Assembly: GCF_016545825.1 (NCBI RefSeq) | Contig: NC_052614.1 | Location: 35,868,072-35,932,071 of the forward strand | DNA length: 64,000 nt | Direction of reading: 5' to 3' | Origin: Eucalyptus grandis | Taxonomy: Eukaryota; Streptophyta; Magnoliopsida; Myrtales; Myrtaceae | In this document: positions 1 through 11,516 of the stretch, piece after piece | Layout of the letters: each line of letters starts with the position of its first letter | Numbering within the stretch: position 1 is the stretch's first letter | Translations under genes and position numbers: made by a program | Notes under the pieces: generated by a model | What the model was told of the DNA's origin: nothing | What the model saw: only the letters and a program-made list of their open reading frames with translations | Database searches by the model: none

Positions 1-2620
1 AACTATAAAATAGTAAGAAACATTATTTCTCCATGTAAATTATCAGATGGGTCAAGCCTTTGAGCTTGTAATTTATTGGACTTTCTCTACGTGGGAATGG
101 ACCTAACCTAACAAGTGAAAAAAATCAAATGCCAAAAAAAATAATTTGTCGAGAACCAAATTGTGGTGCCAAGCCCAATCAGCTAAAAGATCAAAAACAA
201 AATAATATCGTCAAACATCCCAAGATAACGAATAAAACCATGGTATTGAATCGTAATTAAAGAGATGAGAACTAAATCTCAATTGCAATCCTGTGACAAC
301 ATCAATCCATCACCATTTATCAAACCAGAGCTATTAAGTGGAACCTATGATTGATCACCGTTCACTAAAATACTCAACTAGCCATCCGACACAGAAGAAA
401 GATCCATCTAATTTTGCTTGCCAATATAGTATTATCAGCATGCCAATTTGTCGAAATTTATAAAGTTGATTTGTTGAGCTAATTGAGCGAGCCCATTGGA
501 CTAGCCATTGAAATGCTTAATTTTTATGTTTATACTATCCGAATGAAAGCCATATTATATGGGGATAAAACTTGTTCATTACTGTCCTTACACAATCAAT
601 CTTAAACATATACTATGAATGACAACTTAGTCATAAACTTTATAATTTTGTCAATGTAGTTTAGGACCTTCACGGAAATTTCAAATCCCATTAGTATTCC
701 TCTCAATTGTTGCATGAAATGGCTGACGCTGCGGTATAAAAACAATCCACCATATTAGTATACTACATAAGATGGCCAACAATCGACACATTAGCGGTTT
801 CCTAATGGCAATTTACATGAATGATTATATTAAAATTCTACATAAATATTTAGAAATTAAATCAACAAAATCAGAAAAGATAGAAGTGAATTGGCATCTA
901 TATATTAAAAGACTGAAGTGGTAATTTTCCTTCCATTCATTGTTCCAATTTGAGCATTGGAGTGCCCAATAATTTCGGGGGATCTCTATCGGTATTGTAG
1001 AACATTCGAATTCCTGTGGGGTCACAGGTTCTTCCAATCAGAATGATCTCCTCCGACGCGTCTGAGCTTTTTATCTATTTATTTATTTAGGGACGTTTTC
1101 TTTTTCCTTTTTTTTTTTCATTTCTTTTTTTCTGTTTTTATATGATAAGCATATACGTGTGGGGAATCTATCCTGGACTTCATTTTCGGACAGTCAATTA
1201 GCGTTTTCCTCGAGTCACATGCGGTGTTCGAGCGCGGCGACAAGCATGGTGGGGCCAGCACTCACATGTGGTCTCCGAAAGCAGCCGTCGCAATACACGA
1301 CAAGCGAGTTAGGATACTGAACATGGGTTCAGACCCCCAAAAATAAAACAAAACATGGGATTTTTCTTTTTCTTTTTTTCTTTTAATTTCTAATAATAAA
1401 ATAAGGAGAAAAAAAAGGTTTTCTGTTTTGGATGTATGAAAGGAAAGTGATGGGACTGTAGAATTGATGTGAGGGATTTCCTTTTTCTATATCCAATACT
1501 CATATTTCATTTTTATTATTTTAACAATATTGAATTATTATTCGATGCATCCAATTTTAGCTTTTTCGTTTTAATTTTTCGTCTCAGTTTTTTCTAATTT
1601 CCTTTTTTTTTAAAAATTAATTTGAATTTTTAATGCATAAGTAAGTCTTGACATATGAAAACATGATTCAACATAGATCCAATCTATTTTCTGTAATGTT
1701 GTTAGCAATTTTTATTATCACTATGAATTTAATTTCTTTAAATTCATAAATGGAAGTGAAAGTTAACAAAACAAGTAGTCATAAAGATTATTGTAGTAAA
1801 CTAAAATTCCACGAGGAGCAATGGTGTTTATAGTGTGGAGGCAAGTTGACTATAAGATCATCCCAATTATGCCACATTAAATTAGAATGAAAAGAATGAA
1901 TTCTTGCCATAAATTTGTTCATCCAATAAAGAATACTAACCAAAATGATATCATATTCTTTTTGCTTTGTTCTTTTAATTTATTGTTTTTTCTATGCGCA
2001 GTTCATTTTATAATTTACAAGCATAATTGAGCGAATAGAAATGGTCATTGAGTGTCTCTTTTATTCAAAAATACATATATGTTCTAATGTGGGACCCCTC
2101 ATAAATGACTTGGTTCGTTATCTTGATATATTAATCCACTTCGAATAAGTATTTAAACAAAATGATTTTATTTTATAAAGAGTGCTACAGATTTTGAAAA
2201 ACTACAAAACGATTAAGCAAGCTACAATATCAAATTTTTAGTATAATGAAAAGATTGATGGTATTGTGATTATTAAATCCTTTGGGTTCCGCAGCAACTC
2301 ACGGGTTAATGTTCTAGTACACACTATAATAAAAGATTAGTGTCGGAGTTAGTTTAATTATAATAAACAAGCCTGTCTTGAATAGATTTGATCATGGTTC
2401 GCGAATTTCCCCACTTCTTTCATACGTCGAATAAGGCACTGAGTTAAATTTTACAGTAAGCGATTTAAGCATGAAATTATCCACATTAAATAATGTAAAT
2501 AAACTGTTATAATGTTGTCTATATACTTCACTCGCACAAGTTTGTTTTTGACTATTTTTTCCTCTCATGAAAATTTTATAACCTTCCGAAAGAAAAATCG
2601 ATATACATGGCTACATAGAA
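1..2620. other. AT-rich intergenic DNA
   Basis: No coding region is supported here. Open frames are under about 70 codons and show no recognisable domain. A short GC-richer patch lies near 1190-1330 and homopolymer tracts are common. I see no splice-linked exon series and no structural RNA. Confidence 0.6.
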
Positions 2621-2623
2621 TTT

Positions 2624-3209
2624 TGATATGAATGATATTTTCTATAATTTGGTAAGGAAATCAATGCCAATGAATTATTAATATTAGAATAATGTTGAAA
2701 AGTGAAAGCAAACCGATGTGCCTCTTCTATCCTTAGCTTCAAGGAGTGGGGATAAGAAGGCTGGACCTAATCAAGTCCTTGAAAGGTTTTTCCTAGTTCA
2801 ATTTGGATCTAGAGACTTTATGGATGTTAAGCAATGAGAGGGTATTCCTTCATTCTAGGGAAGACAAATATAGAGAGGAAACATTGAGGTGTTGGGATTG
2901 CTAGCACCGATACGTTAAAATAAGGAGCCGTGATCTTGTATTAACCCGGACTATTAAGCAAGCGGCGGCCCTAACACGAGAACAAATGTTCCTTATTGAT
3001 TGGTGAAGTTATGATAAAATCAGACATCAAGGATCCAAGTAGTGCCTTGTAACCAAGGGTTTATAGCATTTTGATATCAATTAAATTTTCTATAATTTGG
3101 TGAGGAAATCAATAAGTCAATGAATTATTATTAATATGATAATAACGTTGGAAAGTGAAGGCAGACTGATGTGCCTTTTCTATCCTCAGCTTCAATGTAT
3201 GGGGGGATA
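2624..3209. repeat. Pair of diverged direct repeats about 135 bp long
   Basis: The stretch at about 2624-2757 recurs at about 3070-3209. Both copies share a 'tttctataatttggt' opening, an AATTATTAATAT-like middle and an ending close to 'cttctatcctcagcttcaa'. The copies differ at several sites and are separated by about 310 bp of unrelated sequence. No LTR signature (TG...CA ends with a primer-binding site) was found, so the origin is unknown. Confidence 0.55.
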
Positions 3210-4990
3210 AGGTCTTTTTCGGGTCAATTTCGGCGGAGCCATCTGGACCTTCATAATTGGATTCGGCTTCGATACCTGCGTACACGACATAAATGTATGT
3301 CCGAGCTTGACATTTTTGTTTCTACTGCTCCTTCAAGCGACACTTTTTCTTATCGGTTGATCAAATTCAAATGTGGATCCCATTAGGAATAGAAGATCGA
3401 CATGATTTTATCTTGACGAGTGTCGATTCAATTATCGAAAGCTTTTTATATGCGTGATACTTACAATGATTACTTGCTTTCACAATCACTTTGTTTTGGA
3501 CAGCAAAGTAATTTATATTATGCTTATTCCACAATGTTTACGACTGGCGGTGTAACCAATGAGCCACCACCAACCAAGACGGGATCATAGCGTAAGCAAC
3601 GACGGTGATTAATTAATCGGTGTCGCGTGGTGAATCCATTATATATGATTTTTTATTTTTATTTTACCTTTTCATTTGGCCCTTATGCTACATAAGCCAT
3701 ACCTAGAGCGAACTTTTCATTCGTGTAAAATTGGAGTATGTAATACCCTTTTGTTAAAAATGCCAACAAAACGCTAGCATAGACTATTACGTTAGTGTCA
3801 TGTCCATATTGACTAGACAAATAAGCGATGACATGGATTTTTTGTTATGTCGAATGGAGCAAAGTAAAAGAAAATCCCGTGAGAGAGACAGAGAGTTGTA
3901 GGGGCAATGGTGGTGACAGTAACGACGGCGGTGACAAGGTGAGATCGGCAGGGCTGGTGAGGTTTGCCAGCCTTTGATGACCGCACGCATCCGTTGCTGC
4001 CTTCAATCTGCGGTTGTGTGACCCTGGTGTTTCGATTGAAGTTGCCCGACCTCAAGCCACCACCAGTCGGAGTCGGGATCGTGCGACCCCAGTCCATCTA
4101 GGTTCGCGAGATCCGGCTTGCTGTCGCAAGGGTCGAGCAACCCACGACCCATCGTTTGGACCTCGCCACGCTGTGTAGCCGCCGCCATAGCGGTCACGAG
4201 TGGCATGAGGCCCGCGAGTCCACTTCTTCTTTTTTTTCATCTTTTTAAAATTTTTCTTTTCTCTATATTTTAATAAATTTATTTATTTATTGTTGTTTTC
4301 TTTATTTTAAATATAAGGATTTAGTTGTTTTAATATTTTATTTTTTCCCACTAAAAGACACGTCGACCGTGAAAATAACCACCGGTTTATGGGCGTGTCA
4401 GCAATTCCTTTCACGGAAATGACCAACTTGAACAATAAGAAGGAAAAAGATTCAACGACCGCATTGGCAAAAAACAGCATAGTAACTTCATTCAATAAAT
4501 TGAGAAATCTTAGAGACTTGTTGTATCATTATCCCTAAAAAGTTTAAAATCATTCACTCTTATGAAAGAAAAATGACTTATGAATATTGTGGTCGACCTA
4601 GAGTGTATTTCATTTTCTGATATAATCCTCATCCTACAACGCTCAAAGTAATGCTCTATCTACTATAGAATAAACATGTGGACTTTCTAGACATTTTTAA
4701 TCTTACTTAATGAAATATTTAGAACTATCTTTCATAATTTGAATAACAGGAATTCATGAAATACCGCTGTTGTCTAAAAAGTGCATTTGATAAGGAAGAA
4801 TTTCATCAATTGTAAACCTAGTTCTTTCAAGTTAAAATGACTTAAACAAAATAGATAGGTTTACAAGGTCCAAGCAAGTCCACCTTGAATCGCTTGATTG
4901 TGCAAATCATTTGAGAGTGATATAACATTGAATAAAATAACTAAATTAGAGCCTAACAGGAAATGTTGCCTATTTTCATGTGTCTTTTTT
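3210..4990. other. Intergenic DNA with a GC-rich island
   Basis: The stretch 3890-4230 is clearly more GC-rich than its surroundings. It is followed by a T-rich tract, an arrangement also seen at 5.2-5.5 kb and 27.6-28.1 kb. Overlapping minus-strand open frames of 62-94 codons occur in the island, but they are low-complexity and mutually overlapping. I take them as by-products of base composition, not genes. Confidence 0.4.
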
Positions 4991-5775
4991 ACATCCAAGC
5001 TCTATTCGTTTTGTGTAAACCAAATTTCAAGAAAACGTTTTATAAATTTTCGGCGTTCATTTTACGAGAAAATGAACTGATTAAGGAAAACGTTTGCCAT
5101 CAACGGAAAATAGTCTTCTAAACTATGGGAAAATATTTTTCACTTTTCAAGATGAGGAAAACATTTTCCTCACTCACTTTCTCTTATCTCACACTCATGT
5201 TAACCTTTCCATCCTTCTTTATTTTCTTTTTCTATTTAAAAAAAAAAAATCAATTTTTTTAAGTATTTTTCTTTTTCTTTCCTTTTTACTTCTGTCTTGG
5301 CCGATTGCCACCATGACAACAACCGGCAATTGGCCACGAGTGAGCATCAAGCTTGCGGGCCTCAAGTGATCTTGTTGCTCACTAGATTGTTGAGCTTGAG
5401 CTTGTCGGATGTGAGCCTTGACCTCATTGGCATTGGAAAGCTTGGGCTCACCTTCGGCTAGCCAAAGAAGAAGAAGATGAAAATAAAGAAAAAGAAAAAG
5501 AAAAATAAATTAAAAATCGATTTTTAAAAATAAAAATAATTTTAAAAACCTTACAAAAAAATTAAAATCAAATAAAATAATAAAATAATAAAATAATAAA
5601 ATAATTATTGAAAAAGAATCCTTAGAAGAAAAGATTTTCCTTACCAAATAGTGAAAAATATTTTCCTCTTCATTTTTAGGTTTCAGCTATATATTAAAAA
5701 ATAATTACATTTTCCTACAAAATGGCTTTATGGAAAATGTTTTCCAAAAACATCTCATATTCAACTAAACAAATA
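4990..5775. repeat. Fold-back repeat with GC-rich core
   Basis: The outer segments are inverted with respect to each other. The left side carries GGAAAACATTTTCC-like words; the right side carries TTTTCCTTACC and GGAAAATGTTTTCC words. Inside are a polypyrimidine arm (5215-5290) and a polypurine arm (5465-5520), flanking a GC-richer core with repeated GAGCTTGAGCTTG words. The core ends in GGCTAGCCAAAGAAGAAG. A related core lies at 27.66-28.0 kb. This suggests a non-autonomous DNA transposon (MITE or fold-back), but I could not fix exact termini or a target-site duplication. Confidence 0.45.
5570..5606. repeat. AAAAT/AATAAA simple repeat
   Basis: A short run of AATAAAAT-type units lies in the right arm of the fold-back repeat. 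Confidence 0.7.
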
Positions 5776-5879
5776 GAGCATAACTCATCATTTAAGCTAA
5801 AACTCGATTCTATTTGTTTTTATTAATTATCAAAGATTATTTAAATATTGAGACAAGTTGTTAATAATAAACCACTGAA

Positions 5880-6485
5880 GGTATGTTTGTTTCAATGAAA
5901 AAGTTTTTTTTTTTTTTTTTGCAAATTAGTTTTCAAAACTTTGACGTGTTTGATTCGCTCAAAATGACTAGTCAACATAAAAAAATATTTAGGGTTAAAA
6001 GATATCCACATTTAGAATTAAAAACGAATTTCCATTTCTAAATAAAGGGAATCATTTTCCCAAGTATAACAAGTCTCTTAAACGCTCACTTCTTCACCTT
6101 CTTCCACATTCATTATTCCATAGGAGATCCAAATAACCGAAAAAGTTTTCAGTCACACTTTTTTAGCATACCACCAAACAAATTAAAAGTAATCATTTTT
6201 TCCTTGAAAAGGATTTTTTTATGGAAAATATTTTCTTTATCATGAAGTTTACAGTGAATGAAAATCATTTTTCAGAAAAATGTTTATTTTTCATTTGTTT
6301 GATAATTTAGGAAAAGTGATTTTTTTTTTTTTGCCATAATGAGAATTTGTTTCCCAATATAAACTTATTGTTTTTAGTCCATAGAAAACGTTTTTGTAAA
6401 TCATTAAGTTTTCCGTTATTCAAATACCATAAAGTTGAAAAATGTTTTTTTGAAAACAGTATTCATTCAAACAAATAGACTCTTA
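5880..6485. repeat. Fold-back repeat, MITE-like
   Basis: The left end reads TGTTTGTTTCAATGAAAAA, and the right end, near 6460-6478, is close to its reverse complement (CATTCAAACAAATAGA). Arms are rich in GGAAAAT/ATTTTCC words. No coding capacity was seen. A non-autonomous DNA transposon is the likeliest explanation; target-site duplication was not resolved. Confidence 0.45.
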
Positions 6486-6489
6486 AGTT

Positions 6490-8830
6490 TTAACCTCGAT
6501 GAATCTTCAACTTTAAAGATTGGAATAATTTTCCTATTTTAGGGTTTTTGAGCTCAAAACATTAATAGCCAATCTTAAGATTCGTTTGCTATGTCCAAGC
6601 ATGCAACTTTTTAAACAACTCCGAGGATACTTTCTCAAGTTTCATGCAAACCACTCCGTAGTCCCCTTCACTAAACTTTATATTCCTATGATGAGCATGA
6701 GCAACAAAATGGTAAAGACTATTATCGGTTGCACACTTCTGATAAATCTCAAGATGAAGTTTAGGAATGCATGATGCAAAACACCCAATAGATTCGAAGG
6801 GCTTGCAAAAGACGGAATGGAATCATGACGTGAGCTTTTTGCATTATATAATGCTTTTATTGGTGCTTCAATAAATCTCAATTATCCATTTATTTGAATG
6901 AGATTTCAATAAGTGAGATTTGCAAAGATATTGACAAGACAGGAGCACAGTAAAAGGATAGAGGATACCCACCTTGGCATTGACATATGTATTGGGATTG
7001 CATGCTAGAATAATTCTTAAAATTGACATGTCTTTAAGACAAGGTGAAAATGTTCCAAATGGGAATCCCTTAGGTTTTGTCCTGGTTGGTAAATGGGCTT
7101 CTTGGAGGCGCCTATTGAGGACTACTCGATTTAGTCTCTTTGATCTAGTGTATGTAGGGTTAAGTGAAGTAGTTGGAGGTGTTCCACATGTCTAAAGTGT
7201 ATAAATAATTGTAAGATGATGTAACTTACCATTCTCACTCCATAACTGCTCCCAACCTACAAAGAAAGACCCTAGATCCCAAATTACAATTCTCCCTTAG
7301 TTTCTCAAATTAAAAGAGACATTTATGCCATTGGAAATAGAATACCCTTTCACTGCGCATTAACAACCGAGAGTGAATTTTGTGGACAAAATCGTGTTGT
7401 TGGGTAAACACAAGGTCAATGGTGATTGAATTGAGGAACAACGAAATGTGTATTTCATCCATTGCACATTACTATTCATGCAACGTATGTGGGTTGAACT
7501 TATCATATGCTTCCAACTAGCTATAAATCAAGATATCATCCAACTGGACAAACCATAAATATCTCAACGAAAGGATGTAAAATCTAAGTCGTGAATAGAG
7601 TTCCTCTCGAATCTTGATAAAGCTAATGTCCTATTTTCACTTGATTCTTGATGATTTTGTGGACCTATTTACTTGCATGAGCATGATGAGCATGCACAAC
7701 TGTAACTCGAATAGACAACAAGCTTTCATGATTAAAGCTCAATATCTTTATAATGTTTTCCAAGAACTGTATCCCCTAAAAAGAAATGAAGAAATATTAG
7801 TTAAAACTTTTAGTTAACCTTTTAACGACAAAATAGACAGGGGGGTGGAGGATATGGACAGCAATCGCTTCTTTATAAAAGGGCAATTTCAATTTTACCA
7901 CGATGAGGAGCCATTTTGGAAAAAGGTGGAGTGCTGAAATCTCGCGACCTAATCATTGCACAATAAAAAGAGCATAAATTGGTAGAACAATGAGACTTCC
8001 CACGTAGCTTCCCTTGAAATTGAATGGGATAAAAAAAAAAAAAAACGAAACGATTTTTTTAGTACGCTGCCGACTTGTACCCGAAAAGTCCATTGGAAGT
8101 CATTAACAAATTAAATTAAGTGCTACGGTCCATTCCTAGATTTTCATGGAAATGGTTAAGTCCTAAATTTTTTTCTTTGAGCAAAACTATTCAATTGATG
8201 TAGTAAATTCTACATTTTTACACAAGGTGCAATCAAGTGTTTAATGGATTTTCAAAGTACAAATTAAAAGTTAGCACATAGGCATGTCTAGATTGCCACG
8301 TAGAAATCTCGCAAGTAATTGCCTCATGTATGTGGAATTTAGAGAAACAATTGCAACTCTAATTCCAAACTTTATGTAGGAATGCAAATGTGCCACACAC
8401 CTTTATGCAGTTTATTGAAAAGTGCAATTAAATTATAAATCTTTCAAATGATTCAATGAAATTTTATCCATTTGCTAAAAAGTGTGATGGGATCCTAAGT
8501 GCAATGTAAGGATGATGCATATTCAATTTTTAAGTGATACATAAACAATATTAAGGCCATTCATCGAAATGAATTGAATGTATGTTTCATAAAACGTTTA
8601 AAAAATTAATTGAACCAATTGAAATCTTTGTTGATTTGATTGCATTTTGCGCATGAGGATTAAAATTTCTAGGGCACTTTGTCCCGAGATTTAGGACCTT
8701 CACTAAAATTTCAGGGGCTACTTAACCTCTGAATTTGATAAAAACGATTTTATATGTAAATTATTTTATTTTATTTTATTTTATTTTACACATGTCTTTT
8801 ATTAGATAAACTTCGGAAAAGTACCATAAA
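6490..8830. other. Intergenic DNA without recognisable gene
   Basis: Short open frames of 61-73 codons occur, for example at 6974-7195 and 7614-7817. None has a recognisable domain or exon partners. A run of ATTTT units lies near 8760-8790. Confidence 0.55.
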
Positions 8831-9537
8831 ATGAAAGGTTAATACAACAAAAAATCTCAAACTAATACACTCGTATTATATTTACTCAAAATAAATTTTC
8901 ATATTACAGAAAATCTCACATTGGTATACCTATACCACGTTTATCACAAACTATTTTTTATGCTAAAAAAATAATCTTAAATTGGTACCTTCGTGTCACA
9001 TTTACTTTGGATAAATTTTCATGTCAGCAAAAATTCTAAATTGTTAACTTGCGCCGCATTTACCCACAAACTAATTTTTATGCGATAAAAAAATCTTGAA
9101 TTTGAACACTTGGTATCACATTTATCCCAAGCGATTACAAAAAAATCCAGATCACCAAAAATATGGATTTGCCAATCTAAAACTTTGATGAATTATCCCA
9201 AACTAATTTTTGTGCTAAAAGATCTTAAATTGCAATGCTTTGTGTCAAATTTATCCTAGGCAATTACTAAAAAGTACCACCAGAATTAGGGATTTCCCAA
9301 TCTAAGACTTTGTGACTTATCCTAAACTAATTTTTGTGTTACAAAAAAATCTTTAACTTGAAGACACAGGATCACACTTACCCAAAACTATTACAAAAAA
9401 TTCCACGCAAAATTAGGGATTTCCCAATCTTAAATACTTTGGTGACTTGGGGAATTTTATTATGTGAAAATCACTTTGAGCTAAATATGGCATGCACATG
9501 TTAATGTGGAAATTTATCACAAAATAATTTGATGTAA

Positions 9538-9746
9538 CCCACCCATGGGCGGCAGGCGCATGATTGATTGAGATCTCTCTTTCGGTGAATGAAGTCAATG
9601 GTTCGAAACCTTGCGTTGTTAGCGATTAAAGCAGGGCTTCGACGGTGGAGTGCTGGGCCAGTTTCCCTCGATGTATAATCGTTGTTGAGCCTCTACGGCG
9701 GAGGCCCGTGAGACCCTAGATTAGTAGGCTCCAGGCGGGTCCTCAA
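9538..9746 (+). mobile_element. tRNA-derived SINE, 209 bp
   Basis: A pol III B box, GGTTCGAAACC, is at 9600-9610, and an A-box-like TGGGCGGCAGG lies upstream near 9546. The insert is bounded by a target-site duplication: the left copy is 9517-9537, and the right copy starts at 9747 with TCACAAAATAA and ends near 9815 with TAATTTGATGTAA. The right copy is interrupted by an expanded TAA microsatellite. The GC-rich body contrasts with its AT-rich host repeat. It starts with CCCACC, which loosely resembles the SINE starts at 43087 (minus) and 56099. Confidence 0.7.
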
Positions 9747-9752
9747 TCACAA

Positions 9753-9806
<54 letters not shown>
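9753..9806. repeat. (TAA)n microsatellite
   Basis: About eighteen TAA/AAT units lie inside what should be the right-hand target-site duplication of the SINE. The natural seed is the AATAA within the duplicated target. Confidence 0.9.
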
Positions 9807-10269
9807 TTGATGTAAATATGATACAAGCACACTAACTTGAAAATTTTCGTGACATAAAAAAAAAAAAATTAGTTTGAAGTAGATCTGTTATTAGTATACT
9901 AGTTTTTTTTTTTTTGGGTGGTATGAACCTCTGAAATTAAATGTAGGCCCGTCCGTGATCCGCTCCAAGTCCAAAAGAAGCTCCCCTCAAGCAATATGCT
10001 CACTTCCATTCTCTCGTCTCAATTTGGGTTCCCTCCCTCGACAGCACCCCGCGGGAACTTTACCGTTGCGCATATCTTTTATTTTAATTTCGCTTTAATC
10101 GAAGAACCATCAATTTATCATTTCAGCAAGCAAAGCGAAAGACGCGTTTTTTTTTTCTTTTTTCTTTTTCCTTATTTTATTCATACCGTACGCGATTTCC
10201 GCCATCATTCTTCTTTTCTCTTTTTTCCTTGCTGGGGAAAAGAAAAATCCCGAGAGATTTGAAAAAAAT

Positions 10270-11516
10270 GGTTCATGGTGGACTCCCTCTTCCGGAAAAA
10301 GAGAGAGAGAAAAAGCGGGGGCGGAGGGAGAGAAAATCAATGGCGTCCTTTTCCGATCCGCAGTACGACAACGAAAACCCTAACCACCCTCCTCGGCGCT
10401 GCCTCTTCCCTCCCCCCTCCCTTTCACCAGTTCACTCCCACTCGCACTCAAGCTCGCAGATGCTCTCCTCTCGCTTTCACAACTCTCTCCTCCTCTAGGC
10501 TCTAACCACCGCCACCAGCTCGGTGGAGGAAGGTAATGCCGGGGTCGCCATCGCTCGATCCGCTCGCCGCGCAGCCGTGCTGAACCTCCGGCCGACTGGT
10601 GTCGCCGTGAATGAGCAGCGATCGGGAGTCGGTTCGGAGCGTTGGATCAATGTGAGTCGAGTGCTCGTGGCGTCTGATCGTGTCCCGCGCGAACGCGAAT
10701 GCGAATGCGCGGTTTCGTCGCGTCGCGTCGTTCTTTGCTTGGATCGTTCCTGCAAGCGCCTGCTGCTTTTGCTTTTGCTTTATTTCTGCTTGATTTTGCT
10801 GCGTTCGGCTTCTCCGTTTTCCTTCTTATTTTGGTCCGTGGTGCGGAAAACAGTGCGATTCAGTGATGGCGGAAGCACTTTTGTTAGTGCTTTCGTACTC
10901 GGAATCGAAGTTCGGTTGTGACCGCGTCGCGATCGGCGCGGAGCAGTAGTCTCTGTGTTTCGTCGAGTTCTTGACATTTGATCTCTTTTCTAAGTGAGAT
11001 TTTCTCATCGTCCAGTTATAGAAGCTGTACGTTCCTCCTCTCTCTCTCTCTTTTTAAGTTGCTGTTAGCATCTACACTGTTAAGAAATGTCGGCTTCTGG
11101 AATGAGTTTCGATTCGACTTGAGTGGTCTCCTGGTTCGCCCTCTTGGTGCTGAGAATATTTGATCGGATTGTTTTTGCTTTCGCATTTTTTATTCGAGTT
11201 CCTTTCTGCGTCACTTGTGCTAGATTTGTGCTAGATTTACCTCGTTTTTCACATGTGCTGAAGCTCCTTCTGTCGAGATTCTTTGCCCTGGGTGTGATTC
11301 CTCTTTCTGGTTGATTCTTGCTTCTCCAAGAATTAGCAGAACCTCTTAAACTCGAAGGAACCGGTGGTGGCTTCTTGGCACAGACTGTTTTTGTTGTTGG
11401 CTGTGTTTCTCATGCTGTCATTTGATCACTTGATATCTTTGCTGCATTTATTAATTTGCTACTCTTTAAAGCAGATTTCAAGGTGCTGAAGTTGGCAATA
11501 AGCAATAACTACGATA
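10270..11516 (+). other. Promoter-proximal region, 5' leader and leader intron of the SBT2 gene
   Basis: Base composition changes sharply from AT-rich to a CT- and CG-rich stretch at about 10270-10700, typical of a plant leader exon. A clear 3' splice site (TTTAAAGCAG) ends at 11474, so the exon carrying the start codon begins at 11475. The matching donor is probably AG|GTAATG after 10532 or T|GTGAGT after 10651; I cannot choose between them. Open frames here (for example 10523-10921) are most likely leader or intron. No convincing TATA box was found. Confidence 0.55.

Larger units (their letters stand above)
8838..9925. repeat. Large palindromic repeat of about 60-bp units, with nested SINE
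   Basis: The left half consists of diverged units of about 60-65 bp, each with words like AAAAATCTTAAATTGGTA, a 'cacatttac' block and an 'aactaattttt' block. The right end (about 9815-9925) carries the same words in reverse complement, giving an imperfect long inverted repeat. The copy is split by a SINE at 9538-9746. Related copies lie at 20840-21527, 22974-23412 and 29553-29900. No coding capacity was seen. Confidence 0.55.

Noticed and set aside
9600..9610. tRNA gene suggested by a perfect B box
   Set aside because: No cloverleaf can be formed around it. The target-site duplication shows it is part of a SINE.
10523..10921. 132-codon plus-strand frame upstream of the protease gene
   Set aside because: It lies in the leader region, probably across the leader intron, has no domain and starts without an ATG in the displayed frame. 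The true start at 11517 has a signal peptide and family-like continuation.
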